Below are positions 1 through 6,119 of a DNA stretch of 6,119 bases, in pieces (within the stretch, counting starts at the first letter, position 1; the number at the start of each line of letters is the position of its first letter). The notes beneath the pieces are model-generated. The model made no database searches, was not told where the DNA came from, and saw only the letters and a list, made by a program, of their open reading frames with translations. The stretch comes from Desulfobacterales bacterium (GTDB lineage Bacteria > Desulfobacterota > Desulfobacteria > Desulfobacterales > Desulfosalsimonadaceae). The position numbers and the translations under genes are program-made. Location: contig JAOZOL010000153.1 in the NCBI GenBank assembly GCA_029933295.1, forward strand, positions 1-6,119, written 5' to 3'.

Positions 1-1
1 A

Positions 2-1528
2 TTACACTTTCCGATCCAGGCTCCGATACTGCACCGCCTCTGAAATATGATCAATGCGGATTTCAGAATCACCTGCCAGATCAGCAATGGTTCTGGCGAT
101 CTTTAATATCCGATTATAGGCCCGGGCGGAAAGGTTGAGTTTATCCACTGCTGTTTCAAGCAGTTGCGAGGAAGGCTGGTCGATCAAACAAAACTTTTTG
201 ATATGACGGTTTTTCATCTGCGCATTGGTATAAATTTTCATTGATTTATACCGCCGGGTCTGAATATCCCGCGCTTTTGTGACCCGTTTTCGGATTTCGG
301 CGGAAGTCTCCGCCGCAGATGATTTTATCAGATCGCGATAGGCAACCGGGGGCACTTCAACATGGATATCAATCCGATCCAGCAAGGGGCCTGAAATTTT
401 ATTTCGATACCGTTGAATCTGATGATATGAACACCGGCATGTTTGTCTGGTGTCCGTATAATATCCACACGGGCATGGATTCATTGCTGCAATAAGCATA
501 AAACTTGAAGGATAGGTGAGCGTTGTCAATGCCCTTGATATGGTAACCCGCTGGTCTTCTATCGGCTGCCGCAGGGCTTCCAGGACTGTTTTTTTAAACT
601 CCGCCAGCTCATCTAAAAAAAGAACCCCGTTATGCGCCAGACTGACTTCCCCCGGCCTGGGGATACTTCCCCCTCCGATCATGCCGGCATCTGAGATGGT
701 ATGGTGGGGAGACCTGAACGGTCTTTTTGTGACAAGGGCCTGGTCCTTTTCAAGCAGACCGGCAACGGAAAATATTTTTGTGGTTTCAATGGATTCTTCA
801 AATGTGATGGCCGGCACAATACCTGCAAACCGTTTTGCCATCATGGTCTTTCCAGACCCAGGGGGGCCGATCATGATCAGATTATGCCCGCCTGCGGCCG
901 CAATTTCCATAGCCCTCTTTACATGCTCCTGGCCGGCAACCTCTGAAAAATCGGATTTCTCGAAATAATTTTGAGTAAAAATTTCAAGCGGGTCAAACGA
1001 TTCAGGGGGAATAACACAGGCTCCCCGGATATAATCGACCGCTTCGGCAAGGGTTTTTACGCCGATAACCGATATGCCGCGAACAACCGAAGCCTCCCTT
1101 CTGTTGTCATAGGGCACCAGAATTTTCTGATAACCTGATCGTTTGGCTTCTATGGCCATGGGCAGCGAACCCTTTACCGGCTTTATCCGGCCATCTAATG
1201 CCAATTCTCCCATCAACAAAAACCGGGAGGCTTTATTTTCCGGAACAACACCGGTTGCCGTAAGTATACCCAGAGCGATGGGCAGATCAAAGCCGGTCCC
1301 GTCCTTTTTAATATTTGCCGGCGCAAGATTAACTGTAATTCTATCATCGGGAAATGTATAACCAGAATTATGGATGGCGGCTTTCACACGCTCCTTGCTT
1401 TCCCTTACGGATATATCAGCAAGGCCCACCGTTGTATATGCGGGAAGGCCCTGTGAAATATCCACCTCGACCTCCATAATATGGGCATCAATCCCGACAA
1501 CCGCGCTGGTTAACACTTTGGAAAGCAA
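2..1528 (-). CDS. comM: ComM/YifB family Mg-chelatase-like AAA+ ATPase
   Basis: This is a complete 508-residue gene, the usual length for the family. ComM is known from Vibrio cholerae as a hexameric helicase that drives branch migration when incoming single-stranded DNA is integrated during natural transformation. Many non-competent bacteria also carry it, so competence here is not proven. Residues 1-170 form the N-terminal ChlI-like domain (GIDA near 12-15, GEL near 107-109). The AAA+ core has Walker A GPPGSGKT at 221-228, the family motif PFRSPHH at 270-276, Walker B VLFLDEL at 302-308, and PLLDRIDIHVEVP at 381-393, which carries the sensor/arginine region. A four-cysteine cluster (C352, C354, C364, C366) follows NPCPCGY and could bind zinc. 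The C-terminal helical domain has the usual LSARAYNRILKIARTIADL stretch (465-483). The start is TTG at 1526-1528, chosen because the family begins MLSKVL-like and a purine-rich ribosome site lies just upstream. It is divergent from all other genes in the window. No key residue is missing. Confidence 0.96.
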   Translation of the reverse strand: MLSKVLTSAVVGIDAHIMEVEVDISQGLPAYTTVGLADISVRESKERVKAAIHNSGYTFPDDRITVNLAPANIKKDGTGFDLPIALGILTATGVVPENKASRFLLMGELALDGRIKPVKGSLPMAIEAKRSGYQKILVPYDNRREASVVRGISVIGVKTLAEAVDYIRGACVIPPESFDPLEIFTQNYFEKSDFSEVAGQEHVKRAMEIAAAGGHNLIMIGPPGSGKTMMAKRFAGIVPAITFEESIETTKIFSVAGLLEKDQALVTKRPFRSPHHTISDAGMIGGGSIPRPGEVSLAHNGVLFLDELAEFKKTVLEALRQPIEDQRVTISRALTTLTYPSSFMLIAAMNPCPCGYYTDTRQTCRCSYHQIQRYRNKISGPLLDRIDIHVEVPPVAYRDLIKSSAAETSAEIRKRVTKARDIQTRRYKSMKIYTNAQMKNRHIKKFCLIDQPSSQLLETAVDKLNLSARAYNRILKIARTIADLAGDSEIRIDHISEAVQYRSLDRKV

Positions 1529-1532
1529 ACAT

Positions 1533-1540
1533 CTCCCCCT
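1533..1540 (-). promoter_or_regulatory. Ribosome binding site of comM
   Basis: On the minus strand the sequence AGGGGGAG ends 4 bases before the TTG start of comM, and its G-rich core lies about 5-8 bases away. It supports TTG as the start. An ATG at 1530-1532 directly abuts this site, is out of frame, and opens a reading frame of only 14 codons, so it is unlikely to be used. Confidence 0.6.
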
Positions 1541-1612
1541 TTACGGATAGGGTCCTGTAAAATGCATAGGGCTCGCTCAAAAATAAATTCAAGATAAGCC
1601 AATTTCAAAACG

Positions 1613-1744
1613 TCATCTAAGTCTCGATGTCGGCGTTGCAGTCCTCCTCAAAATGCTCACATACGTACATGCATGCTGCGCTTTTTCGTCGTCCTGCGCC
1701 TTGACCTCGAACCTGATCTGACATTTTGAAAATGACTTAGATGA
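1613..1744. repeat. Imperfect inverted-repeat element, possibly a dispersed repeat (MITE- or REP-like)
   Basis: The perfect 11-base arms TCATCTAAGTC (1613-1623) and GACTTAGATGA (1734-1744) bound a 132-base segment. Inside, the two halves remain roughly complementary: CGATGTCGGCGTTGCAG on the left matches, with gaps, the reverse complement CGAGGTCAAGGCGCAG from the right, and the match continues toward a centre rich in small palindromes (TACGTA, CATGCATG; 1661-1677). The right arm has about 20 extra bases. A second pair, TCAAAATG (1648-1655) and CATTTTGA (1722-1729), is also inverted. From memory, closely similar sequence recurs between genes in Desulfobacterales genomes, which I cannot verify here. 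The true boundaries may extend left to about 1569. No clear target-site duplication is seen. The minus strand holds an open 35-codon frame (1617-1724), which is probably fortuitous. Confidence 0.5.
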
Positions 1745-1873
1745 AAAAATATAACAAAGCCGATAAAAGAGAACAATCAATATTATTTAACCTTCTTTTT
1801 TGGTATATCCCTTGAATCAATATAGGGTAAATTCGTCTTTATGGACTCTGACGCGACAATTTAGAAATTCCAT
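1745..1873. other. AT-rich intergenic DNA, no gene seen
   Basis: Together with the repeat element and the promoter that follows, this makes up the gene-free stretch between comM and the first plus-strand gene. I see no coding frame of convincing length, no tRNA-like fold and no terminator hairpin with a T-run. A weak CCC/GGG pairing around 1808-1826 is too poor to call. The comM promoter is not obvious either; it would have to lie within or immediately left of the repeat element. Confidence 0.5.
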
Positions 1874-1903
1874 TTGACAAATTCAACACCCTTGCCGTAA
1901 AAT
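1874..1903 (+). promoter_or_regulatory. Predicted sigma-70-type promoter for the membrane protein-lpxC gene group
   Basis: There is a perfect -35 hexamer TTGACA (1874-1879), an 18-base spacer, and a near-consensus -10 TAAAAT (1898-1903). Transcription would begin near 1910, giving a leader of about 30 bases before the ATG at 1943. The surrounding DNA is strongly AT-rich. It is the best promoter candidate for the rightward genes, and no equally good one is seen between them. Confidence 0.6.
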
Positions 1904-1942
1904 TAAAAAAATTTATAATAATTTTCATAAAAGAAGTTAAAA

Positions 1943-2308
1943 ATGGCCGATAAATATTATTACATGTGGGAATTTGTCACCAGCGTTACGATTATTATCC
2001 TGGTTGCCGCCTATATTATTCATGACAGGTTGGAACTACGATATGATTCGCTGGATAAAAAAGAAAAACCATTGCGGTTAAACCGGCTAAACAGCATTAT
2101 GATGTCTGTTCTTGGTATCCTTGCCTTTATAGGAGGCGGATGCTGGATCTATTATATTAAAACCCATAGAATTTATATCACTGAAGAGCTGATGGGTTTT
2201 CATACTTTTGTTCCCGCAATAATAATGGGAAGTATCGGTTTTTTGCTGATTGTTCTCAGTATCAAAAAACATATCTCTGCCGGAGATATACAGAACAACA
2301 AGCCGTAA
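1943..2308 (+). CDS. Small three-helix membrane protein of unknown function
   Basis: This is a 121-residue protein that I do not recognise. Three hydrophobic segments are visible: about 10-26 (FVTSVTIIILVAAYII), 51-72 (SIMMSVLGILAFIGGGCW region, glycine-rich) and 87-107 (FVPAIIMGSIGFLLIVL). The loop between helices 1 and 2 (27-50) is highly charged and rich in Lys and Arg, as is the tail after helix 3. The positive-inside rule therefore predicts the N-terminus outside and the C-terminus in the cytoplasm. There is no signal peptidase site, catalytic motif or cysteine pair. The start ATG has only a weak purine stretch (AAGAAG, 1931-1936) 6 bases upstream, and a good promoter precedes it. Its stop codon lies one base before the lpxC ATG, so the two are very likely co-transcribed and probably translationally coupled. 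An envelope-related role is inferred from this position only. An open frame of this length in the right place is probably real. Confidence 0.75.
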   Translation: MADKYYYMWEFVTSVTIIILVAAYIIHDRLELRYDSLDKKEKPLRLNRLNSIMMSVLGILAFIGGGCWIYYIKTHRIYITEELMGFHTFVPAIIMGSIGFLLIVLSIKKHISAGDIQNNKP

Positions 2309-2309
2309 T

Positions 2310-3194
2310 ATGGAATATAAACAGCGGACCCTTAAACAACCGGTTCATTTTAACGGTGTCGGCGTCCATTCCGGGGAAAAAGTCAATTTAACAATCAAGC
2401 CCGCACCGCCTAATTCCGGCATTAATTTCAAACGCGTCGATCTTCCGGCCAAACCCGTCATTAAAGCCCATTTCAATCGGGTTGTGGATACTAGTCTTGC
2501 CACCGTTATCGGAGAAAATGGGTGTATTGTATCAACCATTGAACACATCATGGCCTGTCTTGCCGGCCTTGCCATCGACAATGTTGTCATTGAGATTGAC
2601 GGCCACGAAACTCCGATCATGGACGGCAGTGGTGCGGATTTTACGAAAATGATTAATAAAGCCGGAATCGTCGCCCAGGATGCCCCGCGCATGTATTTTG
2701 CCATTAAATCACCGATTAAACTTGAAAAAGACGGAAAATCAGTCGAGTTATATCCGGCCCGCAACTTTAAAATCACCTGTACCATAAAATTCGATCACAA
2801 GGCCATAAACACTCAAACCTTTTCAATCGATTTAACAGCAAAAACCTTTCAAGAAGAAATCTGCCGGGCCAGAACATTTGGTTTTTTACATGAAGTGGAA
2901 TATATGAAATTCTATGGACTGGCAAAGGGCGGCTCCCTTGACAATGCGGTGGTCATTGATGAAAATGGCGTGATGAACGAAGGGGGCCTCAGATTTGCCG
3001 ACGAATTTGTACGCCACAAAATTCTAGACTGCATTGGCGATCTTTCGCTTCTCGGAATGCCGATTCTCGGACATATTATATTGTACAAATCCGGTCATAA
3101 TTTCAATCATGAATTTTTAAAAGAATTTTTTAACCAAAAGGCTTCTTGGGAAACGATGACTTTGGCAGAATTTGAAGCCCCTTTTAAAAACTAA
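2310..3194 (+). CDS. lpxC: UDP-3-O-acyl-N-acetylglucosamine deacetylase (LpxC)
   Basis: LpxC is the cytoplasmic zinc enzyme that removes acetate from UDP-3-O-acyl-GlcNAc, the committed step of lipid A synthesis. The 294-residue protein is of normal length (E. coli has 305). The N-terminal signature QRTLKQPVHFNGVGVHSG is at 5-22. The catalytic motif STIEHIMA supplies E78 and the zinc ligand H79. FVRHKILDCIGDL supplies ligands H236 and D240 with K237 beside them, and SGH supplies H263, matching E. coli H265. ARTFGF (187-192), GLAKGGSLDNAVV (203-215) and NEGGLRFADEF (223-233) are also family-typical. The frame is open further upstream, but ATG at 2310 gives the canonical N-terminus. No clear ribosome site precedes it. 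The upstream gene stops at 2306-2308, so initiation probably depends on coupling to it. All catalytic residues are present. Confidence 0.97.
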   Translation: MEYKQRTLKQPVHFNGVGVHSGEKVNLTIKPAPPNSGINFKRVDLPAKPVIKAHFNRVVDTSLATVIGENGCIVSTIEHIMACLAGLAIDNVVIEIDGHETPIMDGSGADFTKMINKAGIVAQDAPRMYFAIKSPIKLEKDGKSVELYPARNFKITCTIKFDHKAINTQTFSIDLTAKTFQEEICRARTFGFLHEVEYMKFYGLAKGGSLDNAVVIDENGVMNEGGLRFADEFVRHKILDCIGDLSLLGMPILGHIILYKSGHNFNHEFLKEFFNQKASWETMTLAEFEAPFKN

Positions 3195-3257
3195 CCAGAA
3201 TTACAGGCCATATAAAACCGGTTGCCGCACTGTTTTAGAAAAATTCCCTTAATCCAC

Positions 3258-3262
3258 AGGAG
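3258..3262 (+). promoter_or_regulatory. Ribosome binding site of the DUF4390 gene
   Basis: AGGAG lies 12 bases before the ATG at 3275, which is rather far but within the workable range. The 80-base gap after lpxC shows no terminator hairpin with a T-run, so read-through from lpxC is plausible. Confidence 0.5.
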
Positions 3263-3274
3263 TTAAAAAAACGA

Positions 3275-3844
3275 ATGAAAACACCTATGCTTACTAAAAT
3301 TTTTGCCGTGCTTTTATGTGTGGTATTATTTTTACCCTCGTTTTCTTTTGCAACAGATGCGAAACTGACCGAAATAGAAGTCTCCAATAACCGGGATGAT
3401 CTCTTACTCTTCCTTAAAGTAGACGGGGCATTTAACAAAGAACTTAACGAAGCGGTATTAAACGGAATTCCGGCAACATTTTCATTTTTTATTACATTAG
3501 AGGAAAGCCGGACCCTTTGGCCGGACAAAATCATAACCGAATTAACCATAACCCATGAGTTAAAATATAATAACCTGAAAAAGCAGTTTATCGTCAAACG
3601 ATCATGGGAAGACAGCAAACCCCTGACAACGGAATCTTTTGAAGATGCCAAAAAATTAATGTCGGAAATTAAAAGTTTAAAGCTGGTTTCCTTAAAAAAA
3701 ATGACAAAGGGAGCAACATATCAGGTAAATGCCAAGGCGGAACTGGATAGAGTGGAATTGCCGTTTTTTCTTAATTATATTCTCTTTTTCGCCTCTTTGT
3801 GGGATTTTGAGACCGACTGGGCGTCATTTGAATTTATTTATTAA
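3275..3844 (+). CDS. Exported DUF4390 domain protein
   Basis: This is a 189-residue protein with a clear Sec signal peptide: basic start MKTPMLTK, hydrophobic core IFAVLLCVVLFLP, and a likely cleavage after SFA at residue 26. The mature part is predicted to be periplasmic. The pattern fits DUF4390: an early strand-rich segment (TEIEVSNNRDDLLLFLKVDG), then LNEAVLNGIPATFSFFITLEE (about 57-77) with the family's typical 'negligible-catalysis, GIP-TF' look, and a C-terminal LPFFLNYILFF...WDFETDW segment (about 162-183). The function of DUF4390 is unknown and no catalytic residues stand out. Family members often sit directly upstream of NtrY-type sensor kinases, as here, where the gap to the kinase is 26 bases. 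A role in assisting or modulating the sensor in the periplasm is inference from that pairing. The family assignment is by recognition of the sequence pattern and context, without a profile search. Confidence 0.82.
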   Translation: MKTPMLTKIFAVLLCVVLFLPSFSFATDAKLTEIEVSNNRDDLLLFLKVDGAFNKELNEAVLNGIPATFSFFITLEESRTLWPDKIITELTITHELKYNNLKKQFIVKRSWEDSKPLTTESFEDAKKLMSEIKSLKLVSLKKMTKGATYQVNAKAELDRVELPFFLNYILFFASLWDFETDWASFEFIY

Positions 3845-3870
3845 ATTTCCAAACCCGAGAACTCGCTTTT

Positions 3871-6119
3871 GTGAAAAATATTCAAATCATAAAGCGCAAC
3901 AGGTATAAAAAGCCTGTCAATGTAACGAAAACCGACCGCCGGCGGCGTAAGCGTGATTTTATTATTATCGGCATTGTATTTGCCCTGGTGTCGCTGTTGA
4001 CCTTTTTAACCGTCAAAGCCTTACGGTTTAGCGGAGATATACCTGCAGCAAACATGGCATTGATGTTTATTCTTATTAACATCAACATGCTGCTGGTAGT
4101 GTTCCTTATTTTTCTTGTTTTTAGAAATCTGATTAAGCTGTTTTATGAACGGCGCCGCAAGGTTGAAGGGAGCAAGCTTCGCACAAAACTTGTGGCCACG
4201 TTTATCACACTGACGCTATTACCTGCCATTGTATTATTCTTTTTTTCACTCCATTTTATCACGGCAAGTATCGAATTCTGGTTTAAAATCCCCATTGATC
4301 AATCATTAAAAAATTCACTGGCAGTGGGCAGAAATATATATAAACTTGTTGAAGATAATAATACGTTTTTTTTAGACAAGGCGGCCTATCAAATTGCCAG
4401 CCGGAATCTATTATCGCCCGGCAATAAAAAAGAACTATTAAATTACACCCAGGTCGTTCAGCGGGCATTTAATTTAAATGTGGTAGAGGTTTATAGCGCC
4501 AACTTTAAGCAACTTACATATTCTGTTTCATCAAAGCTTGAGGATAAAGCCATCAAACCGATGAGTGCGGATGCCTTTCAAAAAGGAAGGGACATTGATT
4601 CCAATACCTGGTCGGTTTCCCAAAACGTTGGCGGCGGTGAATTCATCCGGAACATCTCTGCCATTCCGTTTGGCGCAAAAGGCAATAAAATAAAGGGGTT
4701 TGTCGTAATCAGCGTCCTGCTCCCGCCGGATCTGGCTAAAAATCTGGTGTCCATTTCCAAAGGTTTTGAAGAATACCAGCAAACAAAAATGTTAAAACAG
4801 CCCGTCAGGTTTACGTATTATATTACTCTGGCCATTGTCGGACTGCTGGTTGTTTTCTGCGCCATCTGGTTTGGCATGTATTTGTCAAAAAGTATCACCA
4901 TTCCAATTATGGAACTGGCGGAAGGGACCCGGCGCGTTGCCGGCGGCGATTTAACCTATAACATCTCCGTTGTCGCAGATGATGAAATCAAAACCCTGGT
5001 TGACTCTTTTAATAAAATGACCCGGGATTTGCGTTTCAACAGAAAGGAGCTGGAACTTTCCGCTCATAAACTCTATGTTCAGAACATCGAAATTGAGGAA
5101 AGACGCCGATACATGGAAATTGTATTAAATAATGTGTCAACCGGGGTTATTTCCATAGATTCAAACGGACTGGTGGAAACCATTAACGATTCTGCTGAAA
5201 AAATGCTCGATTTAGACGCATCAACCATTACGAAAAAAAGCTATAAGCATATTTTAAAAAATCAGCACAAAGCGCTTGCGGATGAAATCTATGATCGATT
5301 CTGGAATAAACGGGAGGAAAGCCTTTCCCTATCATTGAACATGAAGATCGCCGGCAAGGCAAAAAGTTTTAAAATAAATTTCAACTCATTAAAAGATGAT
5401 GCCGGACGTCAAATCGGCCTGGTGATGGTATTTGATGATATGACCGAGCTTGAAAAGGCACAGCGCATGGCAGCCTGGCGTGAAGTCGCACGCAGGATCG
5501 CCCATGAGGTGAAAAATCCTTTAACGCCGATATCCCTGTCCGCCCAGCGGCTGAAACGAAAATACAAACAGACCGTTGATGATCCGGTTTTTGAAGAATG
5601 CACCCAGACTATTATTGACCACACGGATTTGATCCGGAACCTTGTCAATGAATTTGCCGCATTTGCCAGATTTCCTACGGCAAATTTGGAGCCATGTGAA
5701 TTGCCGCCGATCATTTCTGAAACCATCGCCCTGTATAAGGAAGGGCTCCCCAATATTGCATTTAATATCAATATTGCCGACGATATCCCTGTCATGAATC
5801 TCGATCGTCAACAGATCAAACAGACACTGATTAATTTAATCGACAATGCCATTGCTTCCATTCGGACCCGGGGGGAAATCAATGTCTCGGTCGAACACAA
5901 CAAGACGAAAAAAATCATCAAACTGATTGTGGCCGATACCGGCACGGGCATTTCCGATATTGAAAAACCGTCTTTATTTGAACCTGATTTTACAACAAAA
6001 AAATCCGGCATGGGACTCGGACTGGCAATTGTGAACACCATTATTTCCGATCATAAGGGTAAAATCTATGTTGAGGATAATGAACCGCATGGGGCGAAGT
6101 TTGTTATTGAATTGCCGGT
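3871..6119 (+). CDS. ntrY: NtrY-type membrane sensor histidine kinase (3' end cut by window)
   Basis: The frame is open from GTG at 3871 to the window end (749 codons plus two bases). The last residues, FVIELP, resemble the usual C-terminus, so only a few codons are probably missing. NtrY kinases autophosphorylate on His and pass the phosphate to the sigma-54-type regulator NtrX, which acts in nitrogen, redox or envelope control depending on the species. Order: basic N-terminus (about 1-28); membrane helices near 29-51, 60-84 and 109-131; extracytoplasmic domain about 132-312; fourth helix 313-336; HAMP about 337-390; coiled-coil linker; PAS about 412-527; kinase core. The H-box ARRIAHEVKNPLTPI places the phospho-acceptor at H545, and this block with the later LVNEFAAFARFP (591-602) is diagnostic of NtrY. 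The N-box has N655 and N659, G1 is DTGTGI (689-694), the F-box is LFEPDFTTK (702-710) and G2 is GMGLGLAI (713-720). The F-box has Asp706 where Tyr is common. No better start is available: there is no nearby in-frame ATG, and the ribosome site is weak (GAGA, 3857-3860). Confidence 0.92.
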   Translation, partial: MKNIQIIKRNRYKKPVNVTKTDRRRRKRDFIIIGIVFALVSLLTFLTVKALRFSGDIPAANMALMFILININMLLVVFLIFLVFRNLIKLFYERRRKVEGSKLRTKLVATFITLTLLPAIVLFFFSLHFITASIEFWFKIPIDQSLKNSLAVGRNIYKLVEDNNTFFLDKAAYQIASRNLLSPGNKKELLNYTQVVQRAFNLNVVEVYSANFKQLTYSVSSKLEDKAIKPMSADAFQKGRDIDSNTWSVSQNVGGGEFIRNISAIPFGAKGNKIKGFVVISVLLPPDLAKNLVSISKGFEEYQQTKMLKQPVRFTYYITLAIVGLLVVFCAIWFGMYLSKSITIPIMELAEGTRRVAGGDLTYNISVVADDEIKTLVDSFNKMTRDLRFNRKELELSAHKLYVQNIEIEERRRYMEIVLNNVSTGVISIDSNGLVETINDSAEKMLDLDASTITKKSYKHILKNQHKALADEIYDRFWNKREESLSLSLNMKIAGKAKSFKINFNSLKDDAGRQIGLVMVFDDMTELEKAQRMAAWREVARRIAHEVKNPLTPISLSAQRLKRKYKQTVDDPVFEECTQTIIDHTDLIRNLVNEFAAFARFPTANLEPCELPPIISETIALYKEGLPNIAFNINIADDIPVMNLDRQQIKQTLINLIDNAIASIRTRGEINVSVEHNKTKKIIKLIVADTGTGISDIEKPSLFEPDFTTKKSGMGLGLAIVNTIISDHKGKIYVEDNEPHGAKFVIELP

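Noticed and set aside
516..968. Open frame of 150 codons on the plus strand
   Set aside because: It lies wholly opposite the conserved AAA+ core of comM, and its translation shows no domain pattern; it is a shadow of comM.
1661..1677. Short palindromes TACGTA and CATGCATG as a possible operator
   Set aside because: They sit at the centre of the larger inverted repeat and are better explained as part of its stem or loop; nothing ties them to a regulator.
2250..2309. Upstream extension of lpxC by 20 codons
   Set aside because: There is no ATG start in that stretch, it overlaps the end of the membrane-protein gene, and the family N-terminus begins right after the ATG at 2310.
2345..2785. Open frame of 146 codons on the minus strand within lpxC
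   Set aside because: It is antisense to well-conserved lpxC catalytic sequence and has no family resemblance; it is a shadow frame.
3195..3274. Possible terminator or promoter between lpxC and the DUF4390 gene
   Set aside because: AACCGGTT is only a short palindrome without a T-run, and no pair of hexamers at proper spacing is convincing.
5409..5811. Two overlapping minus-strand frames opposite the kinase core
   Set aside because: The plus strand encodes clear H-box and NtrY signature sequence there, so the antisense frames are chance.

Overview
The window looks like chromosomal DNA of a Gram-negative, diderm bacterium. It carries lpxC, for lipid A synthesis, and a gene for an exported DUF4390 protein directly ahead of an NtrY-type sensor kinase. 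The DUF4390-ntrY pairing, the moderately AT-rich coding DNA, and an inverted-repeat element that I associate from memory with Desulfobacterota (Desulfobacterales) suggest a sulfate-reducer-like deltaproteobacterium. That placement is inference, because there is no rRNA or other decisive marker.

Layout. The left quarter (2-1528, minus strand) is a complete comM/yifB AAA+ ATPase gene. Next is a gene-free stretch of about 410 bases (1529-1942). It holds an imperfect inverted-repeat element (about 1613-1744) close behind the comM start, then AT-rich DNA with a good sigma-70-type promoter (1874-1903) facing right. From 1943 to the right edge, four genes run on the plus strand: a small three-helix membrane protein of unknown function, lpxC, an exported DUF4390 protein, and an NtrY-type histidine kinase that is cut by the window end, probably only a few codons short of its stop.

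How the genes relate. comM is transcribed away from the others and has a separate role in DNA processing during natural transformation. The four plus-strand genes are closely spaced (1, 80 and 26 bases between them) and no terminator is visible among them, so they may be one transcript from the promoter near 1890. Three of the four products are membrane-bound or exported, and the fourth (LpxC) makes the committed step to the outer-membrane lipid anchor. The set therefore has an envelope theme, with a sensor kinase as its last visible member. A response regulator (NtrX) would be expected just past the right edge.

I see no defence system, prophage, CRISPR array, tRNA or rRNA. Most of the window is ordinary core genome. 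The points that most deserve a second look are the repeat element beside comM and the unidentified membrane protein whose stop codon lies one base before the lpxC start.
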